A stretch of 64,000 nucleotides of DNA from Lithodes maja (lineage: Eukaryota; Arthropoda; Malacostraca; Decapoda; Lithodidae). The notes under the pieces were generated by a model. The model did not search any database, had not been told where the DNA came from, and saw only the letters and a program-made list of their open reading frames with translations. The translations under genes were made by a program, and so were the position numbers. Positions 10,805-22,199 of the stretch are shown piece by piece. Each line of letters begins with the position of its first letter. Position 1 is the stretch's first letter. The stretch covers positions 1 to 64,000 of the forward strand of contig JBAKBP010013153.1 in the NCBI GenBank assembly GCA_037953745.1, read 5' to 3'.

Positions 10805-11283
10805 CCCTTCAAACCCGGTTGGTACACACGTGTACCATTTTTTTTTGGCCCCAGGAACCCGGGTGGTACTACATTGTACCATTGCTTGAAAGCCTGTGAG
10901 CTTCGTGTGCGAGGCGTCGGTCCGACGCATGTAAACAACAGCCGGCTGGACCGACGCTCCGCATCTCCGGCCACAAGAAGGAGAGCGTCGCTTGTTCGTG
11001 TGTGCCTGTATGTTGTTGTTCAGTATCGAAAAGTGGTGTAAAGTGGCTGGTTTGGCCATAAAGTTATCTCCAATGAAATCATCATCACAGCTCACCCAGT
11101 TGACTTAGAGAGCTCTACTTAAGGCCATTTTACAGGTAAATAACACAGCTACGCTTGGGGATGCGCGGGAATGCGGGAAGCAGTCTGATTAACGAATATA
11201 CGGTAGCCTAGCCTAGACGTTTTTCGGCCAAAACACCCGGATTTCGAGGAATATATATATAATATATAGCCGGGGTCGGAGGG
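10805..11283. mobile_element. TTAA MITE, family P1 copy 2
   Basis: A 479-bp element with TTAA on both sides (10801-10804, 11284-11287). The termini begin CCCTTCAAACCCGG and CCCTCCGACCCCGG. The interior shares the block taaacaacagccgg and gacttagagagctctactt with the other P1 copies. Confidence 0.87.
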
Positions 11284-11455
11284 TTAATACTGTAATATGT
11301 TTGTGAGCCTGGAGGCAGTTTCTGCCATGGCCATCCCTTTTGGGGTGCTTCCTCTGGAAGCAAGGTGACAGATTTATGTGGATGTCTAACCTTTAACCAA
11401 GATGCTTTTTACTTCTGATTCCCAGAGGTCCTTCCAAAGTTGAATGAAATTAACT

Positions 11456-11540
11456 ATTCTAGGCTCTTGTCTCGAGTCGTCCACCCCCCATAAAAAGGGG
11501 GGGGGGATATGTGCCAGAGTATATGTATGTATGTATACTG
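11456..11540 (+). mobile_element. diverged 3' tip of RTE-B LINE
   Basis: The segment ggctcttgtctcgagtcgtcc to ggatatgtgccagagtatat aligns with the reverse complement of the RTE-B terminal block. It contains a G10 run. Confidence 0.5.
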
Positions 11541-12357
11541 TGAGAAATAAATTGACTACACCGGTATCTGGGGAATGTTGGCAACAACCTTCCGATAGGG
11601 TAACCTCACTAGAGTGAACAATTTCCTACCAGAACCCGGTGATTGTATATATTGTAGAGATTAATTAATGTTAGGTAATTTAGTACTGTATAAGATTATC
11701 TTGATCAAGTTAATTTAGTTATAAAACCTAGTAGAAATAAGTTTAGAAGAACTGTAAAGAGGATCAGTTTAAATATTTCCGCGACCGCATACGCGATCCA
11801 CCGTTTGCTTTAGGGTCGTTAATATCTTGATATTATGTTCACTAAATCGTTGTGAAACGATGTTCACCTTTATAATTATATAATTTAAATGCTGATAATT
11901 ATTTATATGATTTCGTGAAGAGGGAATGAACCCTTGGTAAAGAATTAATATATAGTTTATTTAGAGTCTGAAATTGAAGTTCCGATCAGACGCTAGTAAA
12001 CATCTGAACGGTAGAGAAGTGTCCCCGTGATCTCCTCCACCATAATTCCCACGCCCGGCCCGGAGTCCTGACTTATAACCCTTATCTACCGAAGCCGGAA
12101 TCCTCTGAACTAAACCAGGACCCTAGTTATAGCTAAGTCATTGATATATATGGCCATTTATACAATGTTTAGTTAGGGCATCCTGAGAGATGGGCTACCA
12201 TAGTTCATACCATAAGGTAGGCGATCTCAGACTTTATTTTTATTTATGTTGATTAATTTAATATTTCGATTGGTGTGGTAAGAGATAACCTTTGGCCATA
12301 ATATCCCCCACATATACTGTAGGTAGCGCCAACGAACTTGACAATAATTTTGACCAC
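11541..12357. other. intronic DNA without recognised feature
   Basis: AT-rich sequence with short ORFs only. I see no repeat family or exon that I can name. Confidence 0.4.
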
Positions 12358-12361
12358 TTAA

Positions 12362-12837
12362 CCCCTCAGACCCGGTAGGGCTCTGAGGCACCCATAAAAA
12401 ACTAGGGCCAGGAACCCGGTAGGGCTCTGAGGCACCGGCAGCTTGAAAGCCTGTAGGCTTGTTTTGAAAGCCGTCCGTCCGACGCATGTAAACAACAGCC
12501 GGTTGGACCGACGCCGCGCATCTCCGACCACAAGGAGGGGCGTCGCTTGTTTGTGTGTGGCTGTGTGTTATTGTTTAGTATTGAACAGTGGCTGATATGG
12601 CTGACATCGCCACAAAGTTCTCTCCACGGAAATCGTCATCACAACTGAACCAGTTGACTTAGAGAGCTCTACTCAACGCCATTCTACAGGTACGAAACTC
12701 CTCTACGCTTGGGGATGCGCGGAAATGCGGAAGCAGTCAAAATAACAAAGATACGGTAGCCTAGGCGAGATGTTTTTTCGGCCAAATCCCCCTGGTTTCG
12801 GGGATATATTATAGAATGCGTAGCCGGGAACCAAGGG
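12362..12837. mobile_element. TTAA MITE, family P1 copy 3
   Basis: A 476-bp element between TTAA at 12358-12361 and 12838-12841. The left end CCCCTCAGACCCGG and the right end (reverse-complemented CCCTTGGTTCCCGG) match the P1 termini. The interior is nearly collinear with the copy at 6254. Confidence 0.87.
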
Positions 12838-13087
12838 TTAACTTCTTATAACTCAAAATGAATGAAAGGAATTGGGCTGAAATTCCAATAATTTGGGAAG
12901 AATCCACCAAGAAATAGGTGTAGATATTTACAGCCAGTTTGCCCTAGGCCCTTTTGAGTTATGAAGAGGTCAGGGATCGAGATTATTATAAAGTTCGTTG
13001 GCACTACCTATAGTAGTAAATGTCCAAATACTGTAGAATGAAACGACTGCAGTCATAACCAAACTAAATTTGTATGGCTCTCCGCAG

Positions 13088-13183
13088 AATGTCCGCAAGC
13101 AGTCGTACCTGGATGCCCTTCCCGGAGTCCTCAAGCAGTACTCTGACTTCCTGGGCAGCCGGACATGGTTTGCTGGAGACAAT
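13088..13183 (+). CDS. GSTM: mu-class glutathione S-transferase, internal exon (about residues 120-151)
   Basis: A 96-nt exon encodes 32 residues from NVRKQSYLDALP to TWFAGDN, matching the alpha-helical region of mu-GST just before the conserved ITFVDF segment. The acceptor is a pyrimidine-rich tract ending ccgcag, phase 0. The end is chosen so that GDN joins directly to ITFVDF, as in the family. That boundary leaves GCGAGT as donor, a GC-type splice site. An alternative end at 13195 (AAAG|GTTTTT) would add in-frame A-S-T-K and use a GT donor with poor context. The residues support membership in the same gene as the exons at 6034 and 28130. Confidence 0.88.
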
Positions 13184-13189
13184 GCGAGT
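13184..13189 (+). other. candidate GC-type 5' splice site
   Basis: The sequence AAT|GCGAGT matches the donor consensus except for C at +2. GC-AG introns are a known minor class. The competing GT donor 12 nt downstream keeps the frame, so both isoforms are possible. Confidence 0.55.
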
Positions 13190-14702
13190 ACAAAGGTTTT
13201 TACATAAATCTGTCAAAGTGTGGAAATGATATAAAAGTCTGTATATCGGCGGCTGGTTTAGCAACACAAAAGCAACACCCACAAAACACATTAGTGTGAA
13301 TCACCAGTCTGGACTTGTTTATGTCCAGGTAAAGATGCATTATGTGTTTTATTGGCCAGTTGCATGTTACATAGATGTAGTTGTAGATTAAGAGTTAAGG
13401 AGTCATAAAAAATTACTAATATTGATTCGAACTTCTTTCGGTAATAAGTTAGTTGGTAAAAATCGGAATTTCCGGACCCTATTAGAATTTTCCCCATGTG
13501 TTCAATTATATATATCCCGCATTTTCAATCCCGCGGCAACCCTATGGTACCAATTAACTGCAGTAATCAAAATCTTACTGTAGTCAAATAAACAAAGTCA
13601 GGACTGAGAGCGTGAGGGAAGAGGGACGTAAACATGCATGCCTCCTCCTCTCTTCCTTCACTGTTTGCAGTGCTTTGTGACTGTTTTGCGTCCCCCTCCT
13701 CATCTCTCGTATATTTACATATGATATAGGATATATTTTAGGTTAAGGGATGGTCCCTGAATGATACCACTGCATCCACAATGATGAGGGAGGAGTAATG
13801 GTGTGAGGTGTGAGTGTGTTGTGATGTTTGATATCTAGAGTTGCCACTTAGTCCTAGTTGTCACCCAATTTTCATATGTATCCTGCTGTTGGTGCGGGTG
13901 TGAATATCGTGCCTCAATAAAGTCCTGCCGTATTCGGTCAACAAAACCTCGATTGAGTCCTGCCGTATTTTAGAAGTTAAGCACTTTTGATGTGGAATCA
14001 CAGTGAGGTATGATAGCTCTAAAATCAGGTAAGGTTTGATAGCTCTGACTCATGATAGGTAAAGATCTAGGGTAGCTCTTAAATCAGGTAAGATATAATA
14101 GGTCTGGACTCAATAATATTAAAATAATATTATCAATAATATTTAAATAATATTTTGACATTTAACATTTAGTTTCTTTATTCATGCAGAGTTTAGTAAA
14201 AATTTGCCAGAACGTCCCGGACTTCCCAAACTTGACTACTTCCTTTAACGTGACGATAGTGCGTTGTTATATATGCGATTAGTTTGCTTGGGAAACAGAT
14301 TAACTTGCTCATGTAGTAATGTACACCCTATGTGGTGGATTGTGTTCTTTTATTTAATAGTTTTCATTTTAGTAAGCGTTGTTTCCACATAGCGATTTTG
14401 ATAATTTTAATTTGACTTTATATTGTCCTTGTCCCAATTTTGGTTTGTTTAGTTTGCAAGTTTTACATTTTAATCAAGATAAGTAGCATTTAGATAAACT
14501 ATACTGAATGATCTGGAAGACAGTAAATTGAATAAGGAGATAGCCCAGGATTGAGACCCATGGAGATATGCTACCAGGTGAAATCCTTGTCGCACACATA
14601 TCCAAATGGATTTAGGTCTGCGTAAACCTAGTTTAACTTGAGTAGAGTTGGGGCTGACAAGTAGGGTTTGATCAGAAAATTATGGCATGAAGTTTTGCTT
14701 AA

Positions 14703-16058
14703 CCCTTTCGCTCACCAGAAGACTCACTAGTGTCTTCCCATACCACCCTTTTAATGCACCAAGGTTCTTCGCGCCTTCCGAAACAAAAATATTGGGCATT
14801 AATCACCGAAAGTCGCTAATTCCGCCGGCTGTGAGAAGAAACAAGGAATTACATGTTATAACTTTCAATACTGTAATCCTAAAAACAGTATGACAGTGAA
14901 GGTCTAAGGAAATGTTCCCAGTACAGTACAGTACAGTAGTGGTTTTTCCTTATCGCGGGAAGGTCGATCACCGCAGACCTATACATTTTTTTAATCGCTG
15001 ATTCTACTTGCAATTTGTGTCTATATGTGATTTATGTTCATTTGCACAGCATTGAAAATAATGACATCTAAATGCTTGGATATCGTCACCATATACGTGG
15101 TTGAGAAATTATTGTACCAGACACAATCTACGGTAAGCTATCGTATTTTTAAAGCAGTGCTAACGGTCACTGGTATATACGGATACAAAAATATTTGTAA
15201 AAAATAGTTTGTCGTAGAGACTTGGTTCTTGTATTCAAAGCTTCTTTATTCATTGCTGTTAATCTGGAACTATATTTCATAGCTGCATGGCTTACCAGAT
15301 AGGTTAAATGCGCGCATACTGTGAAGCAAATTTTGTTGTGATTACTATTCGCATGACGGGGATGAAAATATTAATATAAAATCAAATATTTATGGGACAT
15401 ACATTTTGATGATACCAATGGTAAGACCATAGAAAATACTAATTAGTGTACTTCTAAAAAACCTATGTTGTCTTTAAAAATTTCTTATATACTCCGTTCA
15501 ATTACGCACAGACAAATTATATTTTTGTTGGCATACATTTTCACAATTATAATTTGAGGTTTTGATATTTTTTGTTCCTGAACATTATGGAATACCCTTT
15601 CCTTGTTTTATGTATGTGGAATAAAGTGTATAAATGTAATTCTTATCCAATATTAATAGACTATAGACTATTGCTGAATGAACCATTGAAAAGCGTGGAA
15701 ATTATACTTGTAATTTCATATTACAAACATAACATTATTTAGTGTGTTTCCAAAATATCTTGAGTTTAAGTGCGGATAATCAGCATTTTATTTGGGAAAC
15801 ATTCCTAATATTCATTAATCCCAATAATCATTAGAGGTTTCATGTTTTTCTTTTAGGAATATATTAGTTTTGTTTTCCCTCTATCTTCTGATGCATAGTA
15901 AAGTATGGTTAAGGCGATAATTGTGGGTGAAAAATGAGTGATAGTAAATATTTTTGGTGACGCAAATTTTGTAATCGGCTAGGATAGACTATTTTATTAA
16001 TGAGAAAGGAAAAAAAATTATAAAAACTTCCATAAGTTATGCTCGGTAAGTGAAAAGG
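14703..16058. mobile_element. 1.36-kb TTAA-flanked non-autonomous element
   Basis: TTAA occurs at 14699-14702 and 16059-16062. The termini are CCCTTTCGCTCACC and, reverse-complemented, CCTTTTCACTTACC, so they are imperfect inverted repeats. The interior is AT-rich without a transposase ORF. The target choice and termini suggest a piggyBac-type relative unrelated in body sequence to the P1 and P2 MITEs. Confidence 0.65.
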
Positions 16059-16075
16059 TTAAGTCCAGGTGATGC

Positions 16076-17040
16076 CATATGGCGTTCTATCTCTATCTAT
16101 TGCCTGACGCCGTGATCCCTGAAGGGGTGGCCACGAACGAACCGCCCCCATGCACCTCTGTCCCCAGTCAGTCGACGCCCCTCCCCCCAACCAGCACCGC
16201 CTTCGTTCATGTACTTCCTCTCTCCATCCTTCCACCTCTCATTCGGTCTACCTCTCCCTCTCTGTCCCTCCACCTCGCTCTCGTACACCCTCTTAGTCAT
16301 TCTCTCGCTTTCCATACGTTCCATATGGCCGAACCATCTCAAGTTGTTCCTTTTCACACTTTCCAGCACATCTACCTCCACACCATAGCCCGTAGCCTAG
16401 TGGTAGAGCTCTCGTCTCACACACGAGGGGCCGGGGGTTCAATCCCCGGCCGGGCGGAGACAAATTGGGCTTGTCTCCTTTCATGTGTTAGCCTCAGTTC
16501 ACCTAGCTGTAAATAGGTACCTGGAATAAGTGGACGACGTTGTGACGTCCCATCTGGGGTTGGCAAAAATGGTACAAGGCGAGATGGGTATCATATGGTT
16601 CACCTAAGCTGATGGCTACCTAAGCCTTCGGGCGAGACGGTACCGTCTATAGTGAGAATGGTATCATACAGATCCACCCTAAGCCTTAGTTTCCGATGTC
16701 GCCAATTGGCTAAAATACAGACTACACACACATTCACAGCCATTCCAACAATACATAAAACACTTAACATGCATTTCACGCAATACATTCCCAGTTAAGG
16801 AGGCGCGATAATAATGAGCTTAGCTCGCATTGCGTGGATTCCCCTTGGCGAACAAGTAACTGAGTAACCACACCTTCTTACTTCCTCATTAGTCTGTCTA
16901 TCCCTCCATGTAACTCTGCATGCACTTCTTAAAGTAATTAATTTCCACTGCTCTCACTCTTGGTCTGAGTCTCTCAACCAACGTCCATGCTTCGCTTCCG
17001 TAATTCAGTGTCGGGATTACCACACTCACACCATATGGCG
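16076..17040 (-). pseudogene. LINE E fragment (RT C-terminal region), SINE-interrupted
   Basis: Minus strand. At 16381-16097 it encodes VDVLESVKRNNLRWFGHMER and RMTKRVYESEVEG, a conserved C-terminal stretch of RTE-like LINEs. After the SINE (16385-16867) it continues at 16875-17035 with VVIPTLNYGSEAWTL-type sequence. The 3' end at 16079 carries a gata/gatagag tail (read on the minus strand). It is 5' truncated and frameshifted. Its terminal ~65 bp closely resemble the tail of the SINE at 45346. Confidence 0.7.
16385..16867 (+). mobile_element. tRNA-Val-like SINE, copy 1
   Basis: The head (from 16388, gcccgtagcctagtggtaga) has an A-box TAGCCTAGTGG and B-box GGTTCAATCCC. The anticodon-arm loop CTCACAC would give anticodon CAC (Val). 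The acceptor stem does not close well and a long unrelated body follows, so this is a SINE, not a tRNA gene. Flanking direct repeats ccacacc (16378-16384 and 16868-16874) are a 7-bp TSD within LINE E. A second copy lies at 26060. Confidence 0.8.
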
Positions 17041-17171
17041 TTAATAGGGTTATTAGGCAGCATCCAATGTTATGTATTTTTCAAACTACAAGCTGCATAA
17101 ACAAACTGGACAGTAGAACATAGTCATATCTCTTGCCTTAAACAACATCCACATAACTTATCATTGATAGT

Positions 17172-18523
17172 GCGCTGGATGCCGATGCCAAGTTCAGAAG
17201 ATTGAAAGAGGGCATGTCAAGTAAAGGGTTAAGAGTTAATATAAATAAAACAAAGGTTTTACACAGTGGACTAGGGCTAGGAAATTTAGAAAAAGTGGGT
17301 TATACCCATGCGCAGTACACAGAATAAGGGTGGGTGCGAACTCAATACAGTGTAGCGTCTTCCACAGCTGGGTACATCACGGGAAGAAGAGCTGCACTAG
17401 AATAATGGGACTTCTACCAAGGAAGAAGTCCGAAATTGAGAAATTTGTAAGCCTAGTATGCAAAGGTGAGCTTATATTCAATGACTGGGTCGAGAGTGTT
17501 AACTTTGGCTATGAGGCATTGGAGATGGTGGACAAGTTTTGCTACTTGGGAGATACCATCTCTGGCGGTGATTGAGCCGAGGCCGCCACTATCGCCAGAA
17601 TAAGATGCGGCTGGGGAAAGTTCAAAGAACTTGCCACTACTTACCATGAGAAGACTCCCTCTCCCCTTGAATGGAAAGGTGTACGCTTCATACGTTAGAA
17701 GCGCAATGACATGTGCTTCAGAAACTTGTGTTAAGTGATGATCCTGTGAACTTTGGAAATGAGTCATTGGAGCTGGTGGACAAGTTTTGTTACCTAGGAG
17801 ATACCATCTCTGCCGGTGGTGGGGCCGAGGATGCCACTGTCGCTAGAATTAGATGTGGCTAGGGGAAGTTCAGAGAACTTCTGCCAATTCTTACCATGAA
17901 AAGAATGCCTCCCCCCATGAAGGGAAAGGTGTATGCCTCGTGTATTAGAAATGGAATGACGTATGCCTCAGAAACATGGGCTGTTAAAGTAGAGGATGTC
18001 AACAGAATGGAACGTAATGAGATGAGAATGGTGAGATGGATGTGGGATAGAATAACAAATAATGAGTTGAGGAGACGTTTTGGTATAAAGACTATTAGCG
18101 AGGTGATGCGTACAAGTAGACTGGGATGGTATGGACATGTGGAGAGAATGGATAAACAAAATTGGGTGAAAAAAATGTAGGTCTTTGATTGTGGAGGGAG
18201 CTGCACCAAGGGTTGGACCGAGGAAGACCTGGGATCGGACTATATGTGCCAATCTCAAATCTAAAAACTTGAGAAGTGAAGTAGCCCTTAACAGGGTTGG
18301 CAGGAACGCCGCCATTAGGACAAGAGACTGAAACTGCACGTATGTGTGGAGCACTCGGTCTTAAAATTGTATGTATGTATGTATGTGTATGCAAACGTTG
18401 CCTGTCAAAGCGGATGATACCAACAGAATGGAACGCAATGAGATGAGAATGGTGGGATGGATGTGTGGTGCCAAACTGCAAGACAGGATAGCAAGTGAAG
18501 AATTGAGGAGAAGGTTATGTACA
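17172..18523 (+). pseudogene. RTE-A LINE 3' fragments, three partial copies in tandem, + strand
   Basis: Segment 1 (17172-17730) starts at AEAKFRR-like sequence after the palm domain and contains EMVDKFCYLGDTIS. Segment 2 (17731-18385) repeats the same protein region (ELVDKFCYLGDTISAGGG) and continues through RMERNEMRMVRWMW and SRLGWYGHVERMD to a (GTAT)n tail at 18369-18387. Segment 3 (18388-18523) again carries NRMERNEMRMVGWMCGAKLQD. Stops and frameshifts are present. The copies read toward a minus-strand copy starting at 18524, giving a tail-to-tail arrangement. Confidence 0.75.
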
Positions 18524-20052
18524 TACATGCATAATATTTTAAGACGGAGTGCTCCACATATACGTGCAGTTTCAGTCTCTTGTCCTAATGGCGGCGTTTC
18601 AGGCAACCCTGTTAAGGGCTGCTTCACTTCTCAAGTTTTTAGATTTGAGATTGGCACATATAGTCCGATCCCAGGTCTTCCTCGGTCCAACCCTTGGTGC
18701 AGCTCCCTCCACAATCACAGACCTGCATTTTTTCACACAATTTTGTTCATCCATTCTCTCCACATGTCCATACCATCCCAGTCTACTTGTACGCATCTCC
18801 TCGCTAATACTCTTAATACCGAAGCGTCTCCTCAGCTCATCATTTGTTATTCTATCCTGCAGTTTGGCCCCACACATCCGTCTCACTATTCTCATCTCAT
18901 TATGTTCCATTCTGTTGACATCCTCTACTTTAACGGCCCATGTTTCTGAGGCATACACCTTTCCCTTTAGGGGGTGAGGCATTCTTTTCATGATCAGAAT
19001 TGGCAGCAGTTCTCTGAACTTCCCCCAGCCACATCTAATTCTAGCGACAGTGGCAGCGTCGGCCCCACCACCGGCAGAGATGGTATCTCCTAGGTAACAA
19101 AATTTGTCCACCAGCTCCAATGACTCATTTCCAAAATTCACAGCCACAGGATCATCATTTAACACAAGCTCGTCCTAGTACACTACGCACTCAAATTTCT
19201 CGATTTCTGACTTATCCTTCGGCAGGGGTCCTTTTATTCTACTACAGCGCTTACTCCCATGGTGCACCCATCATTGACAGACACTACACATAATTGAGTT
19301 AGTGCCCACACGCTTTCCACACACTGCACATGGGTATACACCGCTCTTTTCCAGATTGCCTCGTCTCGATCTACAATGCATAACCTTGGTTTTGTTATAT
19401 TGACTCTTAAACCCTTGCTCGCCATGCCCTCTCTCTATCTTCTGAATTTGGCCTCAGCGTCTTGCACATTGTCAGCTATTAGGACTAAATCGTCTGCATA
19501 AAGCAGTTCCAATGGGAGTTCGGATCTAAAATCTATAGACAGTGCCTCCATGACCATAATAAAGAGGAGGGTGCTTAACACTGAACCCTGATGAACTCCA
19601 ACACGGACTGTGAACTCTTCACTCAGTACACCTTTCACCCTCACCGCAGTTCGCGAATCCTCATACATCTTCATTATCACACGCACCAGCCACTCTTCCA
19701 CACCAATTTTCCTCATAGCCCACTGCACATCTCTAGTTACCCTGTCAAAGGCATTCTCCAGGTCTACAAACACAAAGTTAAGATCCCTGCCTTTTAGTAA
19801 GTATCTTTCCTGTATCTGCCTGAATATGAAGATAGCATCGGTTGTACCACGTCCTGGCATTAAACCAAACTGCATATCATCAATGGAGATGCTTTGCCTG
19901 ATCAAACCCTCAAAGACTCAGACCTTCATGATTTGGTCAATAATTTTCAGGCCCCTATAATTACCTCTATCTAGCGCATCCCCTTTTCCTTTGTATATAA
20001 TTATTTACTATTACTCTTTTGTGCCAATCCTCGGGGATATTCTCCTCTTTAA

Positions 20053-20564
20053 CCCCTCAAACCCGGTTGGGCTCTGAGGCACCCATAACAAACGCGGCCC
20101 GCGGACTTCGGAAGGGCTCTGAGGCTCCAGCAGCTTGAAAGCCTGTAAGCTTGTTTTGAAAGGCATCCGAAAGCCTGTAAGCTTGTTTTGAAAGGCGTCC
20201 GTCCGACGCATATAAACACAGCCGGTTGGCCTGACGCCGCGCACCTCCGAACACAAGAAGGAGAGGCGTAGTTTGTTCTTGTGTGGCTGTATGTTGTCAT
20301 TTCAGTAGTGAAAAGTGGCAAATATGGCTGACATCGCCACAAAGTTCTCCCCACGGAAATTGTCATCACAACTGAACCAGTTGACTTAGAGAGCTCTACT
20401 TAACGCCATTCTACAGGTACGAAACACATCTACGCTTGGGGATGAGCGGGAATGCAGAAGCAGTTAAAATAACAAAGATACGGTAGCTTAGGCGAGACGT
20501 TTTTTCGGCCAAATCCCCCGGGTTTCGGGGAATATTTATAGAATACATAGCCGAGGCTGGAGGG
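20053..20564. mobile_element. TTAA MITE, family P1 copy 4
   Basis: A 512-bp element between TTAA at 20049-20052 and 20565-20568, with termini CCCCTCAAACCCGG and CCCTCCAGCCTCGG. It is longer than other P1 copies because a ~31-bp block (aaagcctgtaagcttg...) is tandemly duplicated at about 20137-20198. It interrupts RTE-A codons; removal gives MINTIIKEENIPEDW. Confidence 0.9.
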
Positions 20565-20744
20565 TTAATAATGGTGTTTATCATCTCGGTGACTAAGCTG
20601 ACACCAGTCTCCCTTGAGGCTTTTATCATCTCAGCGACGATGTCAGAGCACCCTGGAGCTTTACCGTCCTTCATTTTATTGATTGAGTCGCTCACTACAG
20701 CTGGTGCTATCAAAGGAGGGGGTCCAGATATTGGTTTTTCGATA

Positions 20745-22051
20745 CCGTAAAATGCTGTAACTTCGGAATTTTTTTGATGTTTTTTAACAATTTCTCCTGA
20801 GTGTAAACACATTATAGAGATTTAACTAGGTCAAGTGATGTATGGTGATAGTGCGCCGTAATCCAGGAAGCCTCCTAAAATTATCCCCCATAAGAAGAGG
20901 GCTATCCTTATCCTAAATGATGTCCGAAGTTTGCTTGAAAAGTTGATAACTTCGGACCTGTATGGCTAACTTCGGACATATGTGATTTCTTATGGAAAAT
21001 GGTTGCCAAGAAAGCTGAGATAACTTCGGACCTACGTTCGTGGCCTTATTTTATTCATTTTTCGGCTCCTACTATTTTATATGAATATTTTATTATTGCT
21101 GCTTATTCTTGTCCGATGTTATAGTGGAAAATGCACAGTCAATACTTTTAGGCCTGTATAATCAGTATAGGAGGGGGATATATATGATGTTTAACATATA
21201 TTCTGTTTGGATCTGTTCTCGTTAGGCATCGAGCTCACTCCTAGAAAATATTGAGCAGGAAAAATAACCAATGCTGTCAAATCAATAACAAGAAAATTAA
21301 CTAGGCCTAGTGAAAATATATAGGTATGTATACTATATCACTGCATATACACTTTTATGAATTTGAGCATTTTTATAGGTATAACGTATTTGTTGGCGTT
21401 TCTTTCGGCAGATAAAAAAAATTTGGACAAGATATATGCCTCTCCTAATTTATATATATTATATATCCAGAATTATCCGAAATACATAAATCGGTTAGCA
21501 TAGCATCATATTTTTATGGGTTTTTGGACTCAGAGAATAATTATTTGATCTTTTACCACCATGTTAATGATGTACAAGTATTATGAATGATTTTCATAGG
21601 GCAAATAATAACAAACTATTGTTTTGTTCCATATCCGAAGTTACCATGTTTTTTTTTTTAAACACAATCGGTTAAATGATACTGTTCTAGCTAGAGCGTT
21701 ATACAAGTGTAACAAATTTCCTTGGGTGGATGTTGTCTCTGGTAATGTTACTACAAAATTATATCAGTCACAACATCATTCATGCAAACAAATTTCTTCA
21801 GGGTGATAGAAGTTTGGCAGGGTAGCGAAAAATTTACATATTTTTGTCACATATATAATATTTTTTTTGTGTACATATACTCATGTCAGTTCCCTAGGAC
21901 TTTTACATGCTCTTCCTTTGCCATTTCTCTAAACGGACCCCACAAAAAAAAAAGTAAAAAGATTTTCCATTATATAATGACTATGTCTAATTACTTATTA
22001 TCGCCGATGTCCGAAGTTATGACCCAAGTCCGAAGTTACCCCACTTTACGG
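20745..22051. mobile_element. 1.3-kb TA-flanked DNA transposon, non-autonomous
   Basis: TA at 20743-20744 and 22052-22053 flanks inverted ends CCGTAAAATGCTGTAACTTC and CCGTAAAGTGGGGTAACTTC (right end reverse-complemented). aacttcgga motifs recur inside near both ends (20940-21030). Excision with one TA restores RTE-A frame (WNKEQLSIEKPISGPPPLI). No transposase ORF is present. The TA target and ends suggest the Tc1/mariner-pogo group; the family is unknown to me. Confidence 0.8.
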
Positions 22052-22199
22052 TACTAAGCTGTTCCTTATTCCATTCAAACTCTACATTTAGCAATCGTTC
22101 ATAGTGTGCCTTCCATGCTTCTCTGATTTCATCTGCATACACAATCGTCCCATTATCGTTTCTAACACACTGTTCATCTATAATATCCCTACTATTGGG

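Larger units (their letters stand above)
6214..13087 (+). other. GST intron, 6.9 kb
   Basis: GT-AG intron (gtgagt ... ccgcag) between phase-0 exon ends. It contains four TTAA-flanked MITEs (6254, 10225, 10805, 12362), a 2-kb minus-strand family-C LINE and tips of RTE family B. No other gene was recognised. Confidence 0.8.

Noticed and set aside
16388..16456. tRNA-Val(CAC) gene
   Set aside because: A and B boxes are present, but the acceptor stem does not pair properly and the same 330-bp unit recurs at 26060 with a shared non-tRNA body. It is the head of a SINE.
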